A stretch of 64,000 nucleotides of DNA, from assembly GCA_037178625.1 (NCBI GenBank), contig CM074132.1, positions 744,001 through 808,000 of the forward strand. Reading direction: 5' to 3'. The DNA comes from Skeletonema tropicum (lineage: Eukaryota > Bacillariophyta > Thalassiosirophyceae > Thalassiosirales > Thalassiosiraceae). Positions 9,203 through 18,150 of the stretch are shown here, in pieces. Within the stretch, counting starts at the first letter, position 1. Each line of letters opens with the position of its first letter. The position numbers were made by a program, and so were the translations under genes. The notes beneath the pieces were generated by a model. That model saw only the letters and a program-made list of their open reading frames with translations. It did no database searches and was not told the DNA's origin.

Positions 9203-10859
9203 TCATTTAACTTCCCTCTGACTCGAATGTTTGTGTAAACCCTTGACATGATCAAACGCAGCACTTATGATTTCAAAAGACCCAGAGCATTCGGAACCTC
9301 TCTCTTTGAAATCACGAAAACGACAGCCGATGCATAGATCTCCGCCACACAATTCGCAGTATTTCACTCCATCGGGGCCATCCTTATCTGTACAATCCCT
9401 GCAGCCTCCTTTGGCGCATATGTCGCAAGTGCCATCAGAGTGCGATTGCAAGTTTTGCAATCCATCATCATTGATTCCATCATATCTGTCCCTTGGATAC
9501 TACGACAGTCTTTGCACGATATAACATTACATACGTCGCATTTTATTTGGCAGTCTTCACAAACATTCCCACAATCAGATCCTTGACATGGAGAAATTGA
9601 TTTACAATCAATGCAAAATTGATTACGACAACGGTTGCATCTGCCCATCCTGGAACATTCTTTACAGTAGGCCAGATGGTAAGTACATCACCGCCTCTCC
9701 TCTGGTTCGGGGTCTTGGGTTCGAGTCTCCCCCGTGCCAAATCCTGGCTGTTTGAGGTGTCGCAGCTCGGAGTGCGATATGGTAAAAAAGACCATTGCTT
9801 GGTTTGGAATTTCATATCACTGCCTCTTTGCTAATTCCTGGGTGATGGAAAAACTGTTGGTTGTTTGCTTAATTACACTCGAAGGGTAGTAACTTGTGAC
9901 ATTGCTCTAGATAATTGTAGATAATTTCGCCCCTGGAGGGCCAACCATGACGTACTTTAAGATTTCCGTTAATTTTTTTTACAGTAGTATCGGTCGCAGA
10001 AATTGCAAAACTTCAGCATTTTTTCTCCCTCCTCATCGCAGCATGTAATGCAGTAATAATTCAAGCATCCGTGACATATCTCATCAAGTATTCCTCTATG
10101 TCCACCTTGGTATATGTCAGGACAAACACCAACGCCACATTCCTTGCAGCGTTTGGTATATGCATCTGTATCTAAGTTCTCAAAATAGATGCTCTGCAAA
10201 ACTCGTTGATAACGACATAGAAACCTGCCAAATACGTCAGTGCCTGACTGCAATGATAGCCACATCTGACGCCACAAATTTGATAGCCATCTCTGACGCC
10301 ACACCTTTGGGAATTGTATCAATTTTATTTCGTCCTCTCTTCCCTCGAGTATACTGTCAAGAATTGGCAATACATCATCGCAAGATAGCGGTGGTTCGGG
10401 ATCAAGCACCGGACTCTCGTGATCACCAACCAAACTCAGATCGATTACTTCAATTATTGTAGAGCGACGAAGCGGCTCCAGGCAAGAGCCAGTGATACTG
10501 ATACAATTTGTTAGCTTCAACTTCTTCACTCTATTTACAGCATCGATACAATGTAGCACACAGCTAATATCTGCATCCGATAGCTTTGCTGCGAGATCTT
10601 TCTCAACCTCGCTGAAATCTAGAGTGTCCCATTGATGTCCAACAATGTCCGAGACAATGTTATCTTGTGACAAGGATTCGGCATCTGTGGCAATGGCTAC
10701 AGCAAGCAGTGCTCGTGATATCGGTGGAGATTTCAAGTAGCTTGCTATGTGTATAAGCGCCGCTGATGGAAGATGAGCAATAGTTTCAGCTGCCGGTAGA
10801 GACGTATCGTTGTGTGATCTCTTCCTGCGCTTGATGCTAGCAGGTTCGGTGGACGTCAT
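9203..10859 (-). pseudogene. F-box-like/Cys-rich family, copy B, split by an insertion and frameshifted
   Basis: Starts at the ATG at 10859 (MTSTEPASIKRRKRSH), equivalent to the start of the intact paralogue at 15408. Order: basic N-terminus, F-box-like LPSAALIHIASYLK followed by RALLAVAIA, a leucine-rich segment (VKKLKLTNCISITGSCLEPL), then a Cys/His-rich region with repeated CxxC pairs. A 307-bp insertion at 9671-9977 stops the frame just after CDRYYC. The Cys-rich coding sequence resumes at 9660 and suffers another frame change near 9440, continuing to a stop at 9203. A roughly 30-bp tandem duplication (WRQRWLSNLWRQMWLS) near 10280 is absent from the intact copy. The frame upstream of 10859 is open but has no counterpart in the paralogues. 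Confidence 0.85.
9671..9977 (+). mobile_element. SINE-like insertion with 10-bp target-site duplication
   Basis: TTTACAGTAG occurs at 9661-9670 and again at 9978-9987, exactly flanking 307 bp that the paralogue lacks. The inserted strand contains GGGTTCGAGTCTC at about 9716-9728, a good match to the RNA polymerase III B box (GGTTCGANTCC), about 45 bp from its left end. It ends in a T-rich tail (TTAATTTTT). These are hallmarks of a tRNA-derived SINE. The A box is not convincing. Read on the plus strand its ends also look like an intron (GGTAAGT near the start, T8ACAG at the end), but the host gene is on the other strand. Confidence 0.7.
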
Positions 10860-11255
10860 GGTTGTTCGTGTGGCTGGCTGTGTTGGGTTGCTTGCTTTGT
10901 GCGTGTGCTTTGCTTGTTGTTGCTTGACATTTTTTGACAATTTTGTGTTTGAAGGAGTTTGAAAGCGAGAATTTCTCCAAAATGGAAAGTCAAAAAGCCC
11001 CAAATTGATCCGAACGTCGGTCGTTCGACTCGACTCCACTAACCTACCGTTCCGTCCATTCCACACGTTTCACGTTTGTGTTTCACGATTGCTAAACGAA
11101 CATCAGCCATGCCGACACCAGTTCGCAGTTCGAGTTCGAGCAAACAAAATCACAGCCTAAGATAAGGTACAGACTAGTTTTAGATGACGCGATGGCCTAT
11201 TTTGGCATCAGGGGACGAGTAATAGCCTGACAACCCGCCGTCGACAAATACAAGG

Positions 11256-12911
11256 ATGACAAAGGAGCCCCCATCAGCTTCGAAATCCGGGGAGGGAAGA
11301 ACGGACTCTTTTTCTCTGACGGCGCCACCTCCACGCTCACCTCACAACACTACCGCCACAACAAACAAAATGGCTGACATGAAGAACAAATTCATGTCAT
11401 GGACTCTGAACGTCATCAAGGAGACTGCCGCGACGCCACCACCTCCTTCTTCTCCACTCTACGGTGTTGGAGTTGAGCTGGTGCTTGCACAGCCACGATG
11501 CGATCATCGGCCACCTCGAAAAGATGGTGGTGGTGGAGGGTCATTACAGCGTAAACATCACCAAGTCATCCTCATCAAGTCACTTCATCCTAGTGGTCCT
11601 GCTGCCAAAATGGGATTACAAAAGGGTGATGTTGTTCTTCAAGTAGATGATACTCAACTAGATTATGACCAGCGTGTCGTCACTCCCTCTGATGTCGCGC
11701 ACTTGGTCCGTGGTCCGGAAGGGACCTTTGTGGATGTGACTGTCGAGAGGAGGGAGGGGGGCAAGATAGTTCAGAAGAAGTTTCATCTGAGGAGAGATCC
11801 GATTGTTGGTATTCGTGGGAGGAGGATGCTCAAGAGCAATAGCCGTGCTAAGATTGACGATACTCCAGCTGCTGCTGCTACTGCTACTACTACTGCTGAT
11901 GTTGACGGGGCTGATGCTGGCGCTGCACGGAATGAGGATGCACCCACACCAGCCACAGTCACTGTCGAAGAAAGTGCCAAGACGTTATCAAAGCAGACAT
12001 CGAAGAAGTCATCAGGTGTTGAAAGTAAATGCAGCGCGAAAGAACCAACCCCGAATATGCTGGATAAACTTGACTTGGTCTTGAATGAGAGTAAGGAGGA
12101 AGAGGAAGCTAAATCCGAAGCTGCAGTTCAGCAAAATGACCAAGATCAATCTCGTCTCAACCAAGACCAACTACCATTCTCTGCAGAAGAAGCATCTGAG
12201 GAAAAGACGCAAGATGATAATGACATTTCATCGAATGCCGATAACAATTCGGACCAATGGGAGCTAATTTCGGAACGATCCATTGTCATCTCGATAAACG
12301 GTTCGTTACTCTCTGGAGGCGGGAGTGCCTCCCACTTTCTCAGATGTGCTTCTCCATCACTACTCCAGAACAAATTCGTCCTCACAGAGTATACAGCTGA
12401 GTCATCTTACTTGGAACATGTTGTCCTCCCTACTGACACACTACAGGGACTGTGCCTTGCCTATAAGGTTAGTGCGACACAATTACGAATGGAGAATAAG
12501 TTTTCGGGAAACAGCTTGCAAATGGCACCAAAGAAGCTCAAAATCCCAATGAATGGAGTGACAAAGGGGATGATGATTAAGACTCAGGATAAGACTTCGA
12601 GTGAATTCAAACTCTATTCCTTTCTTGCAGAAATTCCAACAATGGAGCAAATCGAGGCGAAGGTTTATTTGGATCTGAGTAATTGGGATCTTTCGGAGGC
12701 AATAAGGTCAGCAAGAGAGGATATTGATTATGGGTGGGATTATTACAATAATAGCAACGGCGCTGAATCGCCGGCGTTGCCCGTGTTTACCTCGTCGGTA
12801 GCAGCAAAGCCTAAGGATCTCACAGTGCAAGATATTTATGATGGTGCTCCTGCGTTTGAAGGCGAGGGGGTTGAGCTGAAGGATATTCCAAAAGTAATAG
12901 ATGGCAAATGA
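11256..12911 (+). CDS. PDZ and LysM domain protein
   Basis: A 551-residue single-exon frame from the ATG at 11256; a second in-frame ATG (MADMKNK) lies at 11370. Residues about 88-180 form a PDZ domain: VILIKSLHPSGPAAKMGL then KGDVVLQVDD, with the GPA...G...GD pattern that shapes the ligand groove. The middle (about 190-360) is low-complexity, acidic and Ala/Thr-rich. Residues about 385-432 form a LysM-type module: HVVLPTDTLQGLCLAYKVS, then LRMENKF and a KLKIP end. This matches the D-T-L-x-G-[IL]-A-x-x-Y-x-V pattern of intracellular eukaryotic LysM proteins. No signal peptide, so a cytosolic scaffold is likelier than glycan recognition outside the cell. Converges on the next gene with a 153-bp gap. 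The role is inferred from domains only. Confidence 0.8.
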   Translation: MTKEPPSASKSGEGRTDSFSLTAPPPRSPHNTTATTNKMADMKNKFMSWTLNVIKETAATPPPPSSPLYGVGVELVLAQPRCDHRPPRKDGGGGGSLQRKHHQVILIKSLHPSGPAAKMGLQKGDVVLQVDDTQLDYDQRVVTPSDVAHLVRGPEGTFVDVTVERREGGKIVQKKFHLRRDPIVGIRGRRMLKSNSRAKIDDTPAAAATATTTADVDGADAGAARNEDAPTPATVTVEESAKTLSKQTSKKSSGVESKCSAKEPTPNMLDKLDLVLNESKEEEEAKSEAAVQQNDQDQSRLNQDQLPFSAEEASEEKTQDDNDISSNADNNSDQWELISERSIVISINGSLLSGGGSASHFLRCASPSLLQNKFVLTEYTAESSYLEHVVLPTDTLQGLCLAYKVSATQLRMENKFSGNSLQMAPKKLKIPMNGVTKGMMIKTQDKTSSEFKLYSFLAEIPTMEQIEAKVYLDLSNWDLSEAIRSAREDIDYGWDYYNNSNGAESPALPVFTSSVAAKPKDLTVQDIYDGAPAFEGEGVELKDIPKVIDGK

Positions 12912-13064
12912 TTGCTAGTGTAGGTATTTGTGAAAGGTTGCGACGTGAATAGTTAACATTAATCTACTAATTGCTTACATTACATGATAGCTCAGTTGCG
13001 TTGAGATTGGAGAGGATGGCTAGTGGTCGTAGCATGAATTGGGATGCCGTCACAAGCGGCAGGT

Positions 13065-15059
13065 TTAATCGTCCAGACTTGCAATATAAGAATCGAGTTC
13101 TCTCCTCAGGTAAATCCCAAGATCTTCATAAAAGGGCAACAAAAAGAATGTGTTGAATTTGCTCCGAATCATTCTGGAGAGGTCTAACCTCATACGGTCT
13201 GTTATATATGCAGTCAGCTCTTCAATCGCAGTTTGAGTTTGTCTCCCTTGTGATTCTGATTTGGGTATGAGCGTCGATGAGAGTGTATCAAAGAGTAGTG
13301 CCAATACTTCGTCGTCACCGCTGAACATCGGGGATGTTTGAGATGTGAGAACGAGTGAAGTCGATGTGGAATCGTATTCGTATTCTTCATCTTCCTCTAC
13401 TTGCGCATTTTTCTGATCAGTTCTGATGGATGTAATAGTCTCGCTGCCATCGTGTGTTTTCAGCTGACTTCGTTTTCGCCCACTCCCTATCGCGGCTCCA
13501 CCTCTTGCTATCATTCTTCGTTTTGTTGAGTCTGAGTATGCACTTTTCTTCGTTTGTTTCCTCTTCTTGGGCGAATTTGATCGACTATTTGCGCTCTCTA
13601 CCGCACCATCTGACGATTCATCTGGTATCTCATCGGGCAATGGAGGATCCTCACGAACAATCTGGATTTCTGTCAAGTAGCCACCCCTACTATTCTGATA
13701 TTCAGCATTTCTATTTCTTGTGCGTGCACGCCCCATATCCCAGGTAACATACCGCAATAACGCCTTGATATCCTCTGCACTCTTTTCATGTGCATCTGTA
13801 GCCCGTTCTTGCGCAAATTTGTGATATGCAGTCGAAAGAACATTCCTTAAATCTTTCTCAGCTGCTGTGAATTCTGATCCAAAGCGTGAATACCATTTGG
13901 ATTCTCGTCTTGATTTGTCACCTGATTTGCCAAATCCAGTCCCTGCAGCTCCCATTGGTCGGTGTAATGTCAATGAATACTCTACCAACTCCCATTGTCG
14001 TCCCATGACATACAAGAGACGACGTGTCATATCCGCCAAGATATCTTCCATTACCAGCTCTAGCTTTTGTTGTACAAGTAAGGCAACTGCTCGCATTAGA
14101 TCAGATGCATCATGAATATCGGTAATACTATTAGTGAGTAATGCAACTTCATCATCTGTTATTTGCGGAAGAGGAGCTGTTAGCAACAAATGGTGATAGT
14201 AGCGCAATGCTCGATGGTATTGTGCCCCTCCATACAATTTTGCTTCAGGCGTTAAACCCCAATAGGAAAGCAAATTGGGATCTTCAATATGTCGAAAGGA
14301 TGGCTCAAATAGCTCTAATTCATCATTGCCCTGCCCATTCTTTATTGATTGTAACTCTGCCTTGATATCAATACTGTAAGAATCCGATGTTACATCCAGA
14401 AATTTGTGATTGCATGCTGCTTTTTCTTGCGATATTGTCTGCCCAAACAATGCAGGTGAGATGTGCGCCGCGTTTCCTTTAATCAAGGATTGGACAGTGG
14501 ATGTATGAACGTCTTGCATTGACATGGCTAGATTGAATATCATCTCTTTCCGCTGTTCTAATTGTTTCTTGTTAATTTGTTGCTGCTGCTGCTGCTGCTG
14601 CTGTTGGTTGTGTATTTTGCTTGATTTACGATCAGCTTGATTGTTATCTTGCAATGATGCTCTTCGTTTATCACTTCTTCTGGATGACTTCTCCCTCACT
14701 GACTTTGTCACTTCGCCATCATTGAAGAAGATGGAATCAAGCAACTCTTCGTCTTCATCGTCATGCGTGTTGTAAAAGTCAGAGTCGCTTTGCATTGGTA
14801 AGGCGCCTCCTCTCGTTGATAATAGTACTGATAAAATTTTATTTCGCCGCTGGTAGTTATAATCTTTGACATCGTGTAGCATTGGGGTGCGGAAGGAATG
14901 GCCATCATTTAGCATTATCTCCGATCGAGGTAGTTCACATGTTGTGTCAAGTGCATGATGTCGAGATGAAAATACTGGAGCCGATGAAACAGACGAGGCG
15001 GCCAGTAACAAAGAAAAGCAGCCCAGAATGGGCAGCAGCGGTCGATATTTCATTGTCAT
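13065..15059 (-). CDS. 664-residue secretory-pathway or plastid-targeted protein, unknown function
   Basis: Single-exon frame from the ATG at 15059. The N-terminus is a classical signal peptide (RPLLPILGCFSLLLAASS), compatible with secretion or, in diatoms, with the first half of a plastid presequence. A STRGGA motif at about residue 82 is common after targeting regions in diatom proteins. Residues about 155-164 are poly-Gln encoded by a CAG/CTG run (14580-14605). The central part (YWGLTPEAKLYGGAQYHRALRYYHHLLLT) is helical and reminiscent of stalk regions of dynamin-like proteins, but no GTP-binding P-loop, switch or TKLD motif is present, so that is not called. An acidic and Lys/Arg-rich linker (about 480-590) precedes a helical C-terminus. 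Function unknown. Confidence 0.7.
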   Translation of the reverse strand: MTMKYRPLLPILGCFSLLLAASSVSSAPVFSSRHHALDTTCELPRSEIMLNDGHSFRTPMLHDVKDYNYQRRNKILSVLLSTRGGALPMQSDSDFYNTHDDEDEELLDSIFFNDGEVTKSVREKSSRRSDKRRASLQDNNQADRKSSKIHNQQQQQQQQQQINKKQLEQRKEMIFNLAMSMQDVHTSTVQSLIKGNAAHISPALFGQTISQEKAACNHKFLDVTSDSYSIDIKAELQSIKNGQGNDELELFEPSFRHIEDPNLLSYWGLTPEAKLYGGAQYHRALRYYHHLLLTAPLPQITDDEVALLTNSITDIHDASDLMRAVALLVQQKLELVMEDILADMTRRLLYVMGRQWELVEYSLTLHRPMGAAGTGFGKSGDKSRRESKWYSRFGSEFTAAEKDLRNVLSTAYHKFAQERATDAHEKSAEDIKALLRYVTWDMGRARTRNRNAEYQNSRGGYLTEIQIVREDPPLPDEIPDESSDGAVESANSRSNSPKKRKQTKKSAYSDSTKRRMIARGGAAIGSGRKRSQLKTHDGSETITSIRTDQKNAQVEEDEEYEYDSTSTSLVLTSQTSPMFSGDDEVLALLFDTLSSTLIPKSESQGRQTQTAIEELTAYITDRMRLDLSRMIRSKFNTFFLLPFYEDLGIYLRRELDSYIASLDD

Positions 15060-15407
15060 CGAATTGATAAGCGGCTATTGATGTATTTATTCAATGCAAC
15101 TGTACTGGGGCATGCAGACGACCTCTTGCTTTTTTTGATGTCCGGGACCCATCACCATTTGGGATGGATGGGTGATGGGTACTTGAACTTGGACAACAAA
15201 TTATGTACCGCTCTAAAAAAGGTAAGGTTGGAAATATATGTATTTATTCTCTTTGCTTCATTGCATTGCAAAAGTTAAGTACATCATCTCGAGATCAAAA
15301 TGAGGGGTAACAATTTATTTCACTCGGGTTTCCACTTTTCAAGTGCGCTCGGCACTCGGCACTCGGCATGAACAAGAACATCTATCTTATCTAACATCAT
15401 CTCCACC
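15060..15407 (+). promoter_or_regulatory. Upstream region shared with the third F-box/Cys-rich copy
   Basis: From about 15128 to 15407 this sequence is recognisably the same as about 30430-30670, upstream of copy C. Shared stretches include GGACAACAA, TATTCTCTTTGCTTCAT and GAGGGGTAACAATTTATTT. The duplication therefore carried probable promoter and 5' untranslated sequence along with the gene. No individual regulatory site can be named. Confidence 0.55.
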
Positions 15408-16775
15408 ATGACGTCCACCGAACCTACTAGCACCAAGCGCAGGAAGAGATCACACAACGATACGTCTCTACCGAAAGCTGCAAATATTGCTCATCTTCCA
15501 TCAGCGGCGCTTATACACATAACAAGCTACTTGAAATCTCCACCGATATCACGAGCACTGCTTGCTGTAGCCATTGCCACAGATGCCGAATCCTTGTCAC
15601 AAGATAGCATTGTCTCGGACATTGTTGGAGATCAATGGGACACTCTAGATTTCAGCGAGGTTGAGAAAGATCTCGCAGCAAAGCTATCAGATGCAGATAT
15701 CAGCGGTGTGCTACATTGTATCGATGCTGTAAATAGAGTGAAGAAGTTGAAGCTAACAAATTGCATCAGTATCACTGGCTCTTGCCTGGAGCCGCTTCGT
15801 CGCTCTACAATAATTGAAGTAATCGATCTGAGTTTGGTTGGTGATCACGAGAGTCCGGTGCTTGATCCTGAACCTGCGCTATCTTGCGATGCTGTATTGC
15901 CAATTCTTGACAGTATACTCGAGGGAAGAGAGGACGAAATAAAATTGATACAATTCCCAAAGGTGTGGCGTCAGAGGTGGCTATCATCGCACTCAGGCAC
16001 TGACGTATTTGGCAGGTTTCTATGTCGTTATCAACGAGTTCTGCAGAGCATCTATTTTGAGAACTTAGATACAGATGCATATACCAAACGCTGCAAGGAA
16101 TGTGACGTTGGTGTTTGTCCTGACTTATATCAAGGTGGACATAGAGGAATACTTGATGAGATATGTCACGGATGCTTGAATTATTACTGCATTACATGCT
16201 GCGATGAGGAGGGAGAAAAAATGCTGAAGTTTTGCAATTTCTGCGACCGATACTACTGTAAGGATTGTTCCAAGATAGATACCTGCCGCCGTTGTCGTGA
16301 CCAATTTTGCATTGATTGTACAGCATTTTCCCAATGTCAAGCATTTGTTTGTGGGAATGTTTGTGAAGATTGCCAAGTTGAATGCGACGTATGCAATGGT
16401 AAAACTTGCAAAGACTGCCGCGTTATCAATCAGTTTGCTGTGATGGATTGCAAAACTTGCAATCGGACTCTCTGCGGCGATTGCGTCGAAGATTACACTT
16501 GTGAATTATGCGACAAAGGAAGCTGCCGTGAATGTTCAGAGAGCGACGGCTGGGATGGAGTAACATCCTGCGAGGAGTGCTTTGATGATTTATGCTTCGG
16601 GTGTCGACACAATAAGTTCAAAGAGAAAGGCTACAAATGCTCTGGGTGTTTTGAAATAATGAGTTCTGTGTTCGCTGAGATGAAGGGGTTTCACGAGCAT
16701 GCAAGTCAATCGGAAGTTAAATCAAAGTGTGACGGCGATGAAAATACCATACTGCATAGAGATAATTGTGGGTGA
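15408..16775 (+). CDS. F-box-like/Cys-rich family protein, intact copy A
   Basis: Intact 455-residue frame from the ATG at 15408. After a basic N-terminus comes an F-box-like motif, LPSAALIHITSYLK with SRALLAVAIA (about residues 26-60), then an LRR-like segment (VKKLKLTNCISITG, VIEVIDLSLVGDHESP). From about residue 225 there is a Cys-rich region with at least a dozen CxxC pairs (CKECDVGVC, CHGCLNYYC, CNFCDRYYC, CRRCRDQFC, CDVCNGKTC, CELCDKGSC), which probably binds several zinc ions. F-box proteins generally recruit substrates to SCF ubiquitin ligases, so this may be a substrate receptor; that is inference. Two damaged relatives lie at 9203-10859 and 30671-32046, marking an actively duplicating family. 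Confidence 0.8.
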   Translation: MTSTEPTSTKRRKRSHNDTSLPKAANIAHLPSAALIHITSYLKSPPISRALLAVAIATDAESLSQDSIVSDIVGDQWDTLDFSEVEKDLAAKLSDADISGVLHCIDAVNRVKKLKLTNCISITGSCLEPLRRSTIIEVIDLSLVGDHESPVLDPEPALSCDAVLPILDSILEGREDEIKLIQFPKVWRQRWLSSHSGTDVFGRFLCRYQRVLQSIYFENLDTDAYTKRCKECDVGVCPDLYQGGHRGILDEICHGCLNYYCITCCDEEGEKMLKFCNFCDRYYCKDCSKIDTCRRCRDQFCIDCTAFSQCQAFVCGNVCEDCQVECDVCNGKTCKDCRVINQFAVMDCKTCNRTLCGDCVEDYTCELCDKGSCRECSESDGWDGVTSCEECFDDLCFGCRHNKFKEKGYKCSGCFEIMSSVFAEMKGFHEHASQSEVKSKCDGDENTILHRDNCG

Positions 16776-18150
16776 CTCCATTGTTGCAGCAAGCATGCCA
16801 GCAACGGCCCTGTTCATGTTGTTGTAAATGATAGCAGGTAGCGGCAGCGCACGACACCATGGCGTAGCAATAATGCCCCTCACCCTCAACGCCGCTGCAA
16901 TATCCTCTTCATGATGTCGCCTCCTACTGCAGCGAGGTCGTCTGCTACTACCGGCTGCCGTGACTACGTTTTGGTGACATTGTGGTTGACGTGATGAGGA
17001 TAACTTTCCTTCTTCCCACGTACGTGGGCAAACAAACTTTCCATCTTCGACGGCGATCGGCCACAATACCATAAATCCATACTGCATGCAGCGTGTGATG
17101 GATGACCAATTGATTCATTCGTGGGAGAATGACTGCGGGAATCTTCTCCAACTACGGCAGCGCACCCATCGAATCGATTTCTTCCATTTGTCAAAAAAAT
17201 AATATCATATCTCAAGCAGTATCGGTCGCTGGCGGCTGTACAGGAAACTTGATAGAATTGAGGGAAATGGCGACAGGAAATTCAAATTAGTCCGATAGTT
17301 ATGTCGGTAAAGTGAGAAGTGAGCAGCATATCGAAGAGACTCTGTTCTGCGTCTGCTCTAGTGGATTATCTGGTGTATTGCGGGAAATGCTCATTACAAG
17401 CAGACGATGAAATAAGGCGATTCATGGCCCTCTAGAGTTACACTGAATAGGGCTTCAAAATGATGCTGCTACACTCACTAATAGACATTATTAATAAGAT
17501 TGTAGCAATGATCAAAATCGGTCGTTCCGTTTCCTTTCACACGAATTACTCGTCTTATCATCTACTTCACGAGTAAAAAGCAATATCTTCTCCTCAAATA
17601 ACATACTTCAGGACTAAAGCGTTTCCGAACCTAACCTATTGCAGCCCTTGTCATCAGTAGAACTACCTAGTGATTTCCCCTCGACTCTCCACGAGCCTGT
17701 ATCCTGCATCACCGTCCACGGACCCTCCTTCTTCTTGAGAATTTACGATTATATGACTGAATATTATCAATCTTACCGCTATTGTTGCTGTTACCGGTCG
17801 AAAAGTGATGAGGTAGATCAGCAATGACATGTTATTAATCGTGCCACGAGAGCCAAAGTTTGCTGGGAGTTGTCGTGGGAGGTGTCGTTTTTTTCGATAG
17901 CCTGACCCACTCCCATCCCATGTCCCATCAACTTTCCCGCCATTTATTTGATGGGAGATGGGAGCGGAGGGGCAAATGGGAGCTCGATAACCTGGGCCCT
18001 TAGCTCTGCTGCCTCCTTGCCCGCCATCTTCATCGTCGACACTATCTCGTGCACGCGGCCACCCTCGTCTTGGGCTCCGACTCGATTTCTTCCCATTTCC
18101 ATCCCCGTCGACAACAATGGAAGCAGTATTTGTCTTTGCACACCATTGGA
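16776..18150. other. Intergenic, no supported gene
   Basis: Short overlapping frames only (for example minus 16722-17215 and 17663-18202) with arbitrary-looking composition and no shared motif. The part nearest 18150 may be 3' sequence of the PAN-domain gene. Confidence 0.45.

Noticed and set aside
9671..9977. A functional tRNA gene at the B-box-like site
   Set aside because: Only the B box is convincing; no cloverleaf can be formed around it.
10860..11066. Extended N-terminus of F-box copy B from 11066
   Set aside because: The intact paralogues start at the equivalent of 10859 and the extra 69 residues have no counterpart.
13065..15059. P-loop-like GAAGTGFGKSGDKS in the 664-residue protein, suggesting a GTPase
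   Set aside because: The spacing does not fit GxxxxGK[ST] and no other G motifs are present.
16722..17215. Overlapping minus-strand frames as a gene
   Set aside because: Three phases overlap with arbitrary composition and no start, splice or domain evidence.
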